Shown here: positions 1 through 5,134 of the stretch, in pieces
Position numbering within the stretch: the stretch's first letter is position 1
How the letters are laid out: each line of letters begins with the position of its first letter
Source of the DNA: Bacteroidota bacterium
GTDB taxonomy: Bacteria > Bacteroidota > Bacteroidia > Flavobacteriales > Weeksellaceae
Direction of reading: 5' to 3'
DNA length: 6,323 nucleotides
Assembly: GCA_018266965.1 (NCBI GenBank)
Contig: JAFDZJ010000371.1
Location: 1 to 6,323, forward strand
Made by a program: the position numbers and the translations under genes
The notes under the pieces: model-generated
The model's input: only the letters and a program-made list of their open reading frames with translations
Told to the model about the DNA's origin: nothing
Databases searched by the model: none

Positions 1-46
1 ATCGCAGCACTCGCATAAAGTCCCAAGTTTTTAAATAGTTTTTCAT
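1..46 (-). CDS. N-terminal fragment of a small, probably membrane, protein
   Basis: An ATG at 44-46 opens a frame that runs off the left edge after 15 complete codons (MKNYLKTWDFMRVLR). It begins only 2 nt after the stop of the HMA-domain gene, so it is very likely the next gene of the same operon. The start resembles the N-termini of short hydrophobic proteins of about 65-70 residues that often sit beside rhodanese and DUF2892 genes in Bacteroidota. That resemblance is from memory and the diagnostic hydrophobic part is outside the window, so only the presence of a coupled gene is well supported. Confidence 0.6.
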   Translation of the reverse strand, partial: MKNYLKTWDFMRVLR

Positions 47-48
47 TG

Positions 49-306
49 TTAATTCATTTTTCCGATTGCACAACTCACATACGATTTTGCTTTTTTCATC
101 AGGTTGTTGTTTCCCTTTTCGGGATAGCCCAATTTTGAAAGTTCCTGCACCAAAATATTTTTGTCTGCTGTGCCGTCAATGGTTACTGTTTCTGTGTCTT
201 TGTCAATGCTTACATTTTCTACACCACTAATTTTTAGCAAAGCGATTTTAATGCTGTTCCTACAGCCTCCGCATTTTATATTTTCTACTTCTATGCTGTG
301 TGTCAT
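49..306 (-). CDS. Stand-alone heavy-metal-associated (HMA) domain protein
   Basis: This is an 85-residue soluble protein. Residues 1-65 show the ferredoxin-like HMA pattern of copper chaperones and P-type ATPase N-termini: a first beta strand (THSIEVENIK), the metal-binding loop KCGGC with Cys12 and Cys15, a helix (NSIKIALLKI), the strand pair GVENVSIDKDTETVTIDG, and a helix ending in LGYP. A basic tail of about 20 residues with a further Cys follows. Family members bind Cu(I) or related soft metals through the CxxC pair. The ATG overlaps the stop of the upstream DUF2892 gene in an ATGA (303-306), which indicates translational coupling. Its job in a sulfur operon is not established; copper delivery, or a CxxC used for sulfur rather than metal, are both possible. 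Confidence 0.88.
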   Translation of the reverse strand: MTHSIEVENIKCGGCRNSIKIALLKISGVENVSIDKDTETVTIDGTADKNILVQELSKLGYPEKGNNNLMKKAKSYVSCAIGKMN

Positions 307-512
307 TGTCTTTTCTTTTTTGAAGTGTTAATACCAAAAGGCAAATACAATGGGCAAAAGCTGATGAATGATGTAAGCACAAACACCACCGCTAAAATGC
401 CCAATACGATTGCCAATGTTCCTGAAATAACATTTGTGAAATACAATGCTGCAATAACAACCGCTACAAGTATGCGGATTGCTTTGTCTATTGTTCCCAT
501 ATTCTTTTTCAT
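303..512 (-). CDS. DUF2892 (YgaP-type) inner-membrane protein
   Basis: This is a 69-residue protein that starts MKKNMGTIDKAIR. Two hydrophobic helices follow, at about residues 11-27 and 31-52, and then the family signature around SFCPLYLPFGINT (residues 51-63, Cys53) and a basic tail. It matches the DUF2892 domain, which in E. coli YgaP is fused to a rhodanese. I chose the ATG at 510-512 over a 12-codon N-terminal extension because the conserved family start is MKKNMGT and because the stop of the rhodanese gene overlaps this ATG by one base (TAATG). The gene ends in an ATGA overlap with the HMA gene. In this operon the membrane half and the rhodanese half of a YgaP-like pair are encoded separately, one after the other. 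The function is probably to scaffold sulfur transfer at the membrane (inference). Confidence 0.88.
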   Translation of the reverse strand: MKKNMGTIDKAIRILVAVVIAALYFTNVISGTLAIVLGILAVVFVLTSFISFCPLYLPFGINTSKKKRQ

Positions 513-883
513 TACTCTTGATTTACTATTTGTTTTACATTTTGCCAAGTTCCGCCATTGATTACATTTTGAAAACCGTTACTTTCCAAAATACTTTTTG
601 CCTGACCGCTACGGCTACCGCTTCTGCAAAAAACCACGATGCTTTTCTTGTTTTTAAATTTGGATAATTGACTTGGCACTTTGTCCAATGGAATGTTTAC
701 CGCTCCTTTCACACTACCGCCCGAAAATTCGGCAGGTGTGCGAACGTCCACTAAAAACGCACCGTTTTTTACAACTTCTTTCAAGTTGCTGTTGTCTGTT
801 GGTGCAAACATATTTTTGATAATTCCAAACATTGCTATTATTGTTATTGTGATGAAAATTAGTTTAACACTTTGCTTTGACAT
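512..883 (-). CDS. Membrane-anchored single-domain rhodanese
   Basis: This is a 123-residue protein. Residues 7-25 form one hydrophobic helix, a signal anchor or uncleaved signal. Residues 33-120 are a single rhodanese domain with FLVDVRTPAEF (43-53), the GAVNIPL strand (60-66) and the active-site loop VFCRSGSRSG (84-93). Cys86 is the predicted persulfide-carrying catalytic residue. Rhodaneses of this type move sulfane sulfur between thiols and acceptors. With its N-terminal helix the domain may sit on the outer face of the membrane (inference). The ATG lies 25 nt inside the end of the CstB-like gene and the stop shares one base with the DUF2892 ATG, so translation is likely coupled on both sides. 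The active-site loop is complete. Confidence 0.92.
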   Translation of the reverse strand: MSKQSVKLIFITITIIAMFGIIKNMFAPTDNSNLKEVVKNGAFLVDVRTPAEFSGGSVKGAVNIPLDKVPSQLSKFKNKKSIVVFCRSGSRSGQAKSILESNGFQNVINGGTWQNVKQIVNQE

Positions 884-2271
884 ACGAAATCGGTTTTAGG
901 AACATTGGTTTGTGCAATAGCATTGAAACCGCCTTCCACTTCGGTAAAGTTTCTGTAACCTCTTGCTTGCAAAATGCTTGCTGCAATCATACTGCGGTAG
1001 CCACCTGCACAATGCAAGTAAAAATGTTCTTGCGGATTGATGTCTTTAACCCAATCGTTTATGTATGCCAATGGCTTGCTGTATGCTTCTTCAACGTGTT
1101 CGGCTGAATATTCACTTTCTTTACGAACATCTATGATTTTGTTTTTGCCAATTTTTACTTCCGAAGCAAATTGTTCGGGTGTAATGCGGTTTACGGTGTC
1201 GGTTTCTTTTTCAGCTTTTTCCCAAGTTTCAAAACCACCAGCAAGATGTCCCAACACATTATCAAAACCTACACGGCTCAAACGTGTTACGGCTTCTTCT
1301 TCTTTGCCTGTTTCTGTTACCAACAAAATCGGTTGTTTTACATTTACAATCATTGCACCCACCCAAGGGGCAAAGTCGCCATTCAAACCAATGTTTACCG
1401 ACTGCGGAATGAAACCCTTTGCAAATTCTTTGTCGCTTCGTGTGTCTAAAATCAATGCTCCTGTGCTTTCTGCTATCGTTTCAAATTCTTCTGCCGAAAG
1501 TGCTTTCATTCCGTTTTTCAAAACTTCATCAAAAGTGTCGTAACCTTTTTTGTTCATTGCTACATTCATTCCGAAGTAGGCGGGTGGCGGAAGCAAACCG
1601 TCTGTAATAGCTTTGATAAATGATTCTTTATTGGGTTGGTTCAGGGCATAGTTCATTTTCTTTTGATTGCCCAAGCTGTCCACCGTTTCTTTCATCATAT
1701 TTTTACCGCAAGCCGAACCTGCTCCGTGTGCAGGATAAACGGTTACATCATCGGGCAACGGTAAAATTTTGTTATACAAACTTTCGTAAAGCAATCCCGC
1801 CAATTCTTCCTGTGTCATATTAGCTGCTTTTTGTGCTAAATCAGGTCTGCCCACATCGCCTAAAAACAAAGTATCGCCACTGAACAAAGCCGTTTCTTTT
1901 CCGTTTTCATCAATCAGCAAAAAGCAAGAACTTTCCATTGTATGTCCAGGCGTATGCAGGACTTTGATTTTTACGTTGCCTAATTCAAACACCTGATTAT
2001 CTTCTGCAACAATGGCTTCAAATTCGGGTTTTGCAGTTGCTCCGTAAACAATTGGTGCATTTGTTTTTTTGCTCAAATCAATGTGTCCGCTTACAAAGTC
2101 TGCGTGGAAATGCGTTTCAAAAATGTATTTGAGCTTTACACCGTCTTTTTCCAAACGGTCTAAATACGGTTGCGTTTCACGCAATGGGTCAATAATGGCA
2201 GCTTCGCCATTTGAAGTGATGTAATAAGCACCTTGTGCCAAACACCCTGTATAAATCTGTTCTACTTTCAT
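859..2271 (-). CDS. CstB-like persulfide dioxygenase with pseudo-rhodanese and rhodanese domains
   Basis: This is a 470-residue, probably cytoplasmic enzyme. Residues 1-205 form a metallo-beta-lactamase fold of the ETHE1/persulfide dioxygenase type: THFHAD (53-58), TPGHT (107-111), SGDTLF (131-136) and YPAHGAGSACGK (179-190). By analogy with ETHE1, His54, His110 and Asp133 should hold the catalytic iron. Position 59 is Phe where the classical HxHxDH motif has His. Residues about 262-355 form a rhodanese fold (LILDTRSDKEF) in which the active-site strand reads LLVTETG with no Cys, so it is a pseudo-rhodanese. Residues about 363-458 form a second rhodanese with LHCAGGYRS, catalytic Cys421. This dioxygenase, dead rhodanese, active rhodanese order is that of staphylococcal CstB, which makes thiosulfate from persulfides. 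Upstream is an 83-nt gap with its own promoter-like element; downstream it overlaps the next rhodanese gene. Confidence 0.93.
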   Translation of the reverse strand: MKVEQIYTGCLAQGAYYITSNGEAAIIDPLRETQPYLDRLEKDGVKLKYIFETHFHADFVSGHIDLSKKTNAPIVYGATAKPEFEAIVAEDNQVFELGNVKIKVLHTPGHTMESSCFLLIDENGKETALFSGDTLFLGDVGRPDLAQKAANMTQEELAGLLYESLYNKILPLPDDVTVYPAHGAGSACGKNMMKETVDSLGNQKKMNYALNQPNKESFIKAITDGLLPPPAYFGMNVAMNKKGYDTFDEVLKNGMKALSAEEFETIAESTGALILDTRSDKEFAKGFIPQSVNIGLNGDFAPWVGAMIVNVKQPILLVTETGKEEEAVTRLSRVGFDNVLGHLAGGFETWEKAEKETDTVNRITPEQFASEVKIGKNKIIDVRKESEYSAEHVEEAYSKPLAYINDWVKDINPQEHFYLHCAGGYRSMIAASILQARGYRNFTEVEGGFNAIAQTNVPKTDFVCQSKVLN

Positions 2272-2290
2272 TGTTCTTTATTTTTGTTAT

Positions 2291-2308
2291 TTGATGATGC
2301 AAAATTGC
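2291..2308 (-). promoter_or_regulatory. Promoter-like element before the CstB-like gene
   Basis: On the plus strand this reads TTGATGATGCAAAATTGC. Read in gene direction it contains CAATTTTG, one base from the Bacteroidota -7 consensus TAnnTTTG, ending 28 nt before the ATG at 2271. The same 18 bases, with two differences in the middle, lie before tauE at 3165-3182. I see no clear -33 TTG partner. The repetition in two intergenic gaps is the main evidence. Confidence 0.5.
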
Positions 2309-2322
2309 GAAGTCGTTTTCTT

Positions 2323-2344
2323 GTTTACAGTTACATTGGTTACA
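2323..2344. promoter_or_regulatory. Triple GTT(T)ACA cluster, candidate operator
   Basis: The plus strand carries GTTTACA (2323-2329), GTTACA (2330-2335) and GTTACA (2339-2344) in tandem, just upstream of the promoter-like element of the CstB-like gene. A GTTACA also lies before tauE (3213-3218) and before the Crp-family gene (3846-3851). TGTAAC-type half-sites are plausible for a Crp/Fnr-family regulator, and this operon encodes one. The arrangement here is tandem rather than a clean palindrome, so assignment as its operator is inference. Confidence 0.3.
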
Positions 2345-2354
2345 CAAGCAAAAA

Positions 2355-3152
2355 TTATTTCAAAACTGTTTCTTTGATGATGATATAAATACCCATTACC
2401 AACACAAACCAACCAAAAGCAGGTTTGAGTTTTGAGCCGTCAATTTTTTTAGAAAGTGCCATTCCGATAAAAATTCCAACAATGGCAAAAGCAATAACTT
2501 TTGCAAGAAAAATATAATCAATAACCGTTTCGCCACTTTCGCCAAAAAATCCAATCAATGATTTTGCTGCAATAATTACCAACGATGTTCCAATGGCTTC
2601 TTTCATCGGTAATTTGCTTAACACTACTAACGCAGGAATTATTAAAAAACCACCACCTGCACCAACAAGTCCTGTCAAAATTCCTACAACAGTTCCCTCA
2701 ACAAGAATTAACGGATAATTGAACTGTTGCTTTTGTGGTTCTTCATCGCAAGTTCTTTTTTCCTTTTTAATCATACTGTAAGAAGCGAAAATCATCAGCA
2801 AGGCAAAAAGTAACATCAATAAAATGCTTTTGGTAACGGTAAAATTTCCAACACTAAAAATTTCGTTTGGAATGGCAGGAACGATAAATGCCCTTGTAAG
2901 AAAAACGGCTGCAATGGACGGAATACCGAACACAACAGCCGTTTTGATATTAACCAAACCTTTTTTGAAATAAGAAAATGAACCTACAACGCTTGTAGTT
3001 CCAACGATAAAAAGAGAATAGGCAGTTGCTAAAACTGCGTCCACACTAAAAAGGTAAACCAAAACAGGAACAGTAAGAATGCTGCCACCGCCACCGATTA
3101 AACCTAACGAAATTCCTATAAATATTGATGCTAAATAACCTGCTATATCCAT
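2355..3152 (-). CDS. TauE/SafE-family sulfite/anion exporter
   Basis: This is a 265-residue polytopic membrane protein with about eight hydrophobic segments. It has the two-fold internal repeat of the TauE/SafE family: GLIGGGGSILTVP (17-29) in the first half and GLVGAGGGFLIIP (161-173) in the second, separated by a charged cytoplasmic loop at about 127-145. Family members export sulfite, sulfoacetate or related sulfur anions. Between a Crp-type regulator and a persulfide dioxygenase, export of the sulfite or thiosulfate made by that enzyme is the likely role. I chose the ATG at 3150-3152. A longer TTG start at 3176 is unlikely because it would add eight residues before a normal N-terminal helix and would overlap the promoter-like element at 3165-3182. 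The length is normal for the family. Confidence 0.93.
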   Translation of the reverse strand: MDIAGYLASIFIGISLGLIGGGGSILTVPVLVYLFSVDAVLATAYSLFIVGTTSVVGSFSYFKKGLVNIKTAVVFGIPSIAAVFLTRAFIVPAIPNEIFSVGNFTVTKSILLMLLFALLMIFASYSMIKKEKRTCDEEPQKQQFNYPLILVEGTVVGILTGLVGAGGGFLIIPALVVLSKLPMKEAIGTSLVIIAAKSLIGFFGESGETVIDYIFLAKVIAFAIVGIFIGMALSKKIDGSKLKPAFGWFVLVMGIYIIIKETVLK

Positions 3153-3164
3153 TGATTTTTGAAA

Positions 3165-3182
3165 TTGATGCCGCAAAATTGC
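3165..3182 (-). promoter_or_regulatory. Promoter-like element before tauE
   Basis: The plus strand reads TTGATGCCGCAAAATTGC, identical at 16 of 18 positions to the element before the CstB-like gene (2291-2308). In gene direction the CAATTTTG box ends 21 nt before the tauE ATG. It lies in the 61-nt gap between the Crp-family gene and tauE, so tauE can probably be transcribed separately from the regulator. Confidence 0.5.
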
Positions 3183-3213
3183 ACCAACTCAAAAACCTAT
3201 ACAGCCACTTTTG

Positions 3214-3837
3214 TTACATAAGCGTAATTTTGTTTCTGCCCAATTTAACTTTTCCGATTTCTTCTAATTGTTTTAACAATCGGGAAACTACAACACGGGC
3301 AGTTCCTAACTCGTTGGCTAATTGTTCGTGGGTTATGTTCAAAGTTTTGTTTCCTGTGAGTTCCGTTTTTTTGTTAAGTAAAGCCAACATTCTTTCATCA
3401 ACTTTTTTGAAAGCGATAGCGTTTACAATTTCCAATAATTCTTCAAAACGCTTGTGATACGAACGGAAAATATAATCCAACCATTGCGGATATTCTTTGA
3501 TGAACAAAGAAACCTTATCAACAGGCAAAAACAAAATTTCGGCATCTTCTTCCACTTCGGCTTTTACTTTACTTGTTTCGTTGTGTAAGCCACCAAGAAA
3601 AGACATAATACAACTTTCGCCCGCTTTGATGTAATACAATAAAATTTCTCTGCCGTCTTCCTCTGTTCGGATAACTTTCAAGGTTCCTTTGGTAACAATT
3701 GGAATAGAGCGAATATTAGCGTTTTCATTTAAAATAATGTTGCCTGCTTCGTATTCTTTCCTTATGCTGTATTGTTGTAGTTTTTCTACTAATTCTGGTG
3801 ATGTTTTAAATTCCGCTATCTGTTGTAAATCTTCCAT
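3214..3837 (-). CDS. Crp/Fnr-family transcriptional regulator
   Basis: This is a 207-residue protein of normal family length. Residues about 15-115 form a cyclic-nucleotide-binding-like beta roll (GNIILNENANIRSIPIVTKGTLKV; DGREILLYYIKAGESCIMS). Residues about 118-145 form the dimerisation helix. Residues about 148-207 form a winged helix-turn-helix with THEQLANELGTARVVVSRLL (169-188) as recognition region. It has none of the N-terminal Cys cluster of iron-sulfur FNR and contains one cysteine only, Cys76 in GESCIMS, inside the sensor domain. It is divergent from the Arg-Ser phosphate cassette of cAMP-binding CRP, so cAMP is unlikely. As first gene of the sulfur locus it probably controls it and perhaps itself. 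A thiol or persulfide signal through Cys76 is speculation. Confidence 0.93.
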   Translation of the reverse strand: MEDLQQIAEFKTSPELVEKLQQYSIRKEYEAGNIILNENANIRSIPIVTKGTLKVIRTEEDGREILLYYIKAGESCIMSFLGGLHNETSKVKAEVEEDAEILFLPVDKVSLFIKEYPQWLDYIFRSYHKRFEELLEIVNAIAFKKVDERMLALLNKKTELTGNKTLNITHEQLANELGTARVVVSRLLKQLEEIGKVKLGRNKITLM

Positions 3838-3841
3838 TTTG

Positions 3842-3849
3842 CAAAGTTA
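3842..3849 (-). promoter_or_regulatory. -7 box TAACTTTG immediately before the Crp-family gene
   Basis: In gene direction TAACTTTG matches the Bacteroidota -7 consensus TAnnTTTG exactly. Only four bases (CAAA plus the C at 3841 adjoining the box) separate it from the ATG at 3837. If the box is used, transcription would start at or next to the first codon and give a leaderless or near-leaderless mRNA. No -33 TTG is evident at the expected distance. The box overlaps a TGTAAC motif, compatible with autoregulation. Confidence 0.5.
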
Positions 3850-3906
3850 CAATTTTGTTTGGGTGGTGGGTGGGCTTGGTCGGGACAAAATTAAATGTGG
3901 TGTTTT

Positions 3907-3919
3907 GTGTCGGCTTGTG
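3907..3919. repeat. 13-bp direct repeat, copy 1 (GTGTCGGCTTGTG)
   Basis: GTGTCGGCTTGTG occurs here and at 5949-5961, both on the plus strand. Around it the two places share a looser pattern: TTTTG or TTTGTC before, then GTTG and an ATTTT..GAAG stretch after. The first copy lies between the Crp-family promoter and the first palindrome, the second just beyond the last palindrome in the window, so the pair brackets the cassette-like region. Confidence 0.6.
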
Positions 3920-4013
3920 CGTTGGCAAACACCTCTTTTAATTTTGCGAAGCGTTGGCAGTTTTTTGTTCTTCTGTCCGTTCGTTGATGTCTGCACGGTG
4001 GTCGGTTAGGGTT

Positions 4014-4216
4014 GCCGATAACGTTCAGGGCTTGCTGCTGTGCCGATATTCTATATTCGTCAGCTTGGCAACCAAAGCCGATTAGAAAACCAAAGTACAA
4101 AATATATTCTACTGTTCATCTGCGTTCAGTCAGCCGAAACTGCTGCCGATTAGCGAACAAAAAGCTGATGCCGCGTTTCGTCTGCCGGCATAGCAGCAAA
4201 CCGATGTTGGCAGCAG
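4014..4216. repeat. attC-like imperfect palindrome, site 1
   Basis: The outer pair is GCCGATAAC (4014-4022) and GTTGGCAGCAG (4206-4216). The inner stem pairs TTGCTGCTGTGCCG (4032-4045) with CGGCATAGCAGCAA (4186-4199), matching at 13 of 14 positions with the remaining pair a G-T wobble on the plus strand. A further 7-bp stem pairs TCAGCTT (4060-4066) with AAGCTGA (4162-4168). The spacer from AAC to the stem is 6-9 nt on the left, while CCG-AT-GTT leaves about 2 nt on the right; this asymmetry recurs in all three sites. At about 200 bp it is longer than the usual attC range (roughly 57-141 bp). Read on the minus strand it begins directly after the stop codon of the 231-residue cassette gene, as attC sites do. 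The palindrome is certain; the attC function is inferred. Confidence 0.65.
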
Positions 4217-4940
4217 TTTAGTTCTTGATGAAACTCTGAATTTTATTCAACAAATCATTAAACTTGTCATCTACCTCCTTGCTTTTCTCCTTTTGGTTTT
4301 TGTTTGCCAGAGCTGCATAGTCTCGAGTGAGAAACAAAGCCTTATTCAGAATTTTTAAAAATTCGCTTATGAAGCTTGCTGCTTCCTCACCGTCTAATTT
4401 TTGTACTGTATCGAAATATCTCTTTAAGCTTTTCTCAATGTGTCCTGCCGTGTAGTGTCGTGTGTTTTCAATTTTTTTATAGTCAACTGAACTTTTAAAT
4501 TTTTCTATATCCTGAAACAAATTTTCAAGCCCTTTTTCTAATTCAGGGTAGCAGCCTTTAATTATCGTTTGTATTTGAGATTTTTCTTTTGACGGCTTTA
4601 GCTTAATAATGGTTTCATGAATGATTAGATAGGAGTTTTTGATGAAAAAGATTTTCTCCCAGTCAGTTTTAGCTTTGATTAAATTTAAAAGATTAACAGA
4701 TAAATCTAGAGTTGAGATAGTAATGTATCCATTGTAGTTGTTAAACTGCTCCATTTCTGTAAAGTCCGCATAGTCTTGTTTAGGACCAATCGCATTAAGT
4801 AGCTTTTTGGCTTCCTCTTGAAGGGCAATGTTTTTCCGTAAGCTTTCAAGATGATTTGTATAGAAAACTATGTTCTTGTTGCATTCATCAATTAGTTTAT
4901 CAAAGTCATTCATATTGATTAGAAGAATAATTGCTGCCAA
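4022..4940 (-). mobile_element. Candidate integron-type gene cassette 1
   Basis: Boundaries are set by the G|TT cut rule applied to the minus strand of sites 1 and 2. The unit contains one gene of 231 codons that starts 27 nt after the left (minus-strand) boundary and stops immediately before its attC-like site. The two ends carry perfect 10-bp inverted repeats, TGCTGCCAAC (4932-4941) and GTTGGCAGCA (4206-4215), as expected when R' and R'' of a circular cassette once formed a single site. A single gene, the short 5' leader and the lack of a promoter all fit cassette organisation. The orientation follows the gene; the palindromes alone fit both directions. Confidence 0.55.
4218..4913 (-). CDS. 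Unrecognised all-helical cassette protein with an RX5H (HEPN-like) motif
   Basis: This is a 231-residue soluble, charged and almost entirely helical protein without signal peptide or membrane segment. I do not recognise it as a named family. The N-terminal part (1-45) looks coiled-coil-like, the middle (65-140) has three or four amphipathic helices, and residues 144-200 read DYKKIENTRHYTAGHIEK followed by two helices. R152-H153...H158 fits the R(N/D/H)X4-6H signature of HEPN ribonuclease domains, which are four-helix proteins common in toxins and phage defence. One motif is weak evidence. I chose the ATG at 4911-4913; a TTG start at 4940 would place the start in the palindrome arm. No promoter-like box is seen between the cassette boundary and the ATG, so it probably relies on read-through from upstream. 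Confidence 0.8.
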   Translation of the reverse strand: MNDFDKLIDECNKNIVFYTNHLESLRKNIALQEEAKKLLNAIGPKQDYADFTEMEQFNNYNGYITISTLDLSVNLLNLIKAKTDWEKIFFIKNSYLIIHETIIKLKPSKEKSQIQTIIKGCYPELEKGLENLFQDIEKFKSSVDYKKIENTRHYTAGHIEKSLKRYFDTVQKLDGEEAASFISEFLKILNKALFLTRDYAALANKNQKEKSKEVDDKFNDLLNKIQSFIKN

Positions 4941-5134
4941 CGAGCAGGTATTGCCGATGGTGGGGAGTTAGAATTTCATCCGCCGGAACCACTGCGTGGC
5001 TTTTTGATAAAGTTAAATATTAAGAACTAAAGCTGGGCTTTATTCGTCGAGCCCCGAACTGCAGCACAACAGAATTACCGCCGCTGATTGCTCCAATGTC
5101 CAGCCCCACTATTGGCAATACCAATGTTAGGTGC
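4932..5134. repeat. attC-like imperfect palindrome, site 2
   Basis: The outer pair is TGCTGCCAAC (4932-4941) and GTTAGGTGC (5126-5134). The right arm fits the attC box GTTRRRY exactly, and read on the minus strand it is a perfect RYYYAAC. The inner stem pairs GGTATTGCCGATGGTGGGG (4947-4965) with CCCCACTATTGGCAATACC (5104-5122), 17 of 19 Watson-Crick and the other two G-T wobbles on the plus strand. A 5-nt spacer on the left faces a 3-nt spacer on the right. The loop of about 138 nt includes a small hairpin GGGCT...AGCCC near 5034-5052. No gene is visible between 4941 and 5198; this palindrome fills most of it. Confidence 0.7.

Noticed and set aside
1037..1543. Plus-strand open frame of 168 codons
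   Set aside because: It lies entirely antisense to the well-supported CstB-like gene and has a low-complexity Ser/Phe-rich translation typical of a shadow frame.
2323..2350. Terminator between tauE and the CstB-like gene from the CTTGT...ACAAG ends
   Set aside because: The stem is only five bases over a 29-bp span with no T-run, so the tandem GTTACA motif explains the bases better.
3214..3837. Oxygen-sensing FNR or cAMP-binding CRP
   Set aside because: There is no N-terminal cysteine cluster for an iron-sulfur centre and no clear Arg-Ser cAMP phosphate cassette, so only the superfamily is assigned.
3891..4100. Minus-strand open frame of 69 codons between the Crp-family gene and cassette 1
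   Set aside because: It crosses the left arm of the site 1 palindrome, has no recognisable domain, and its Cys/Arg/Gln-rich composition is unlike the neighbouring genes.
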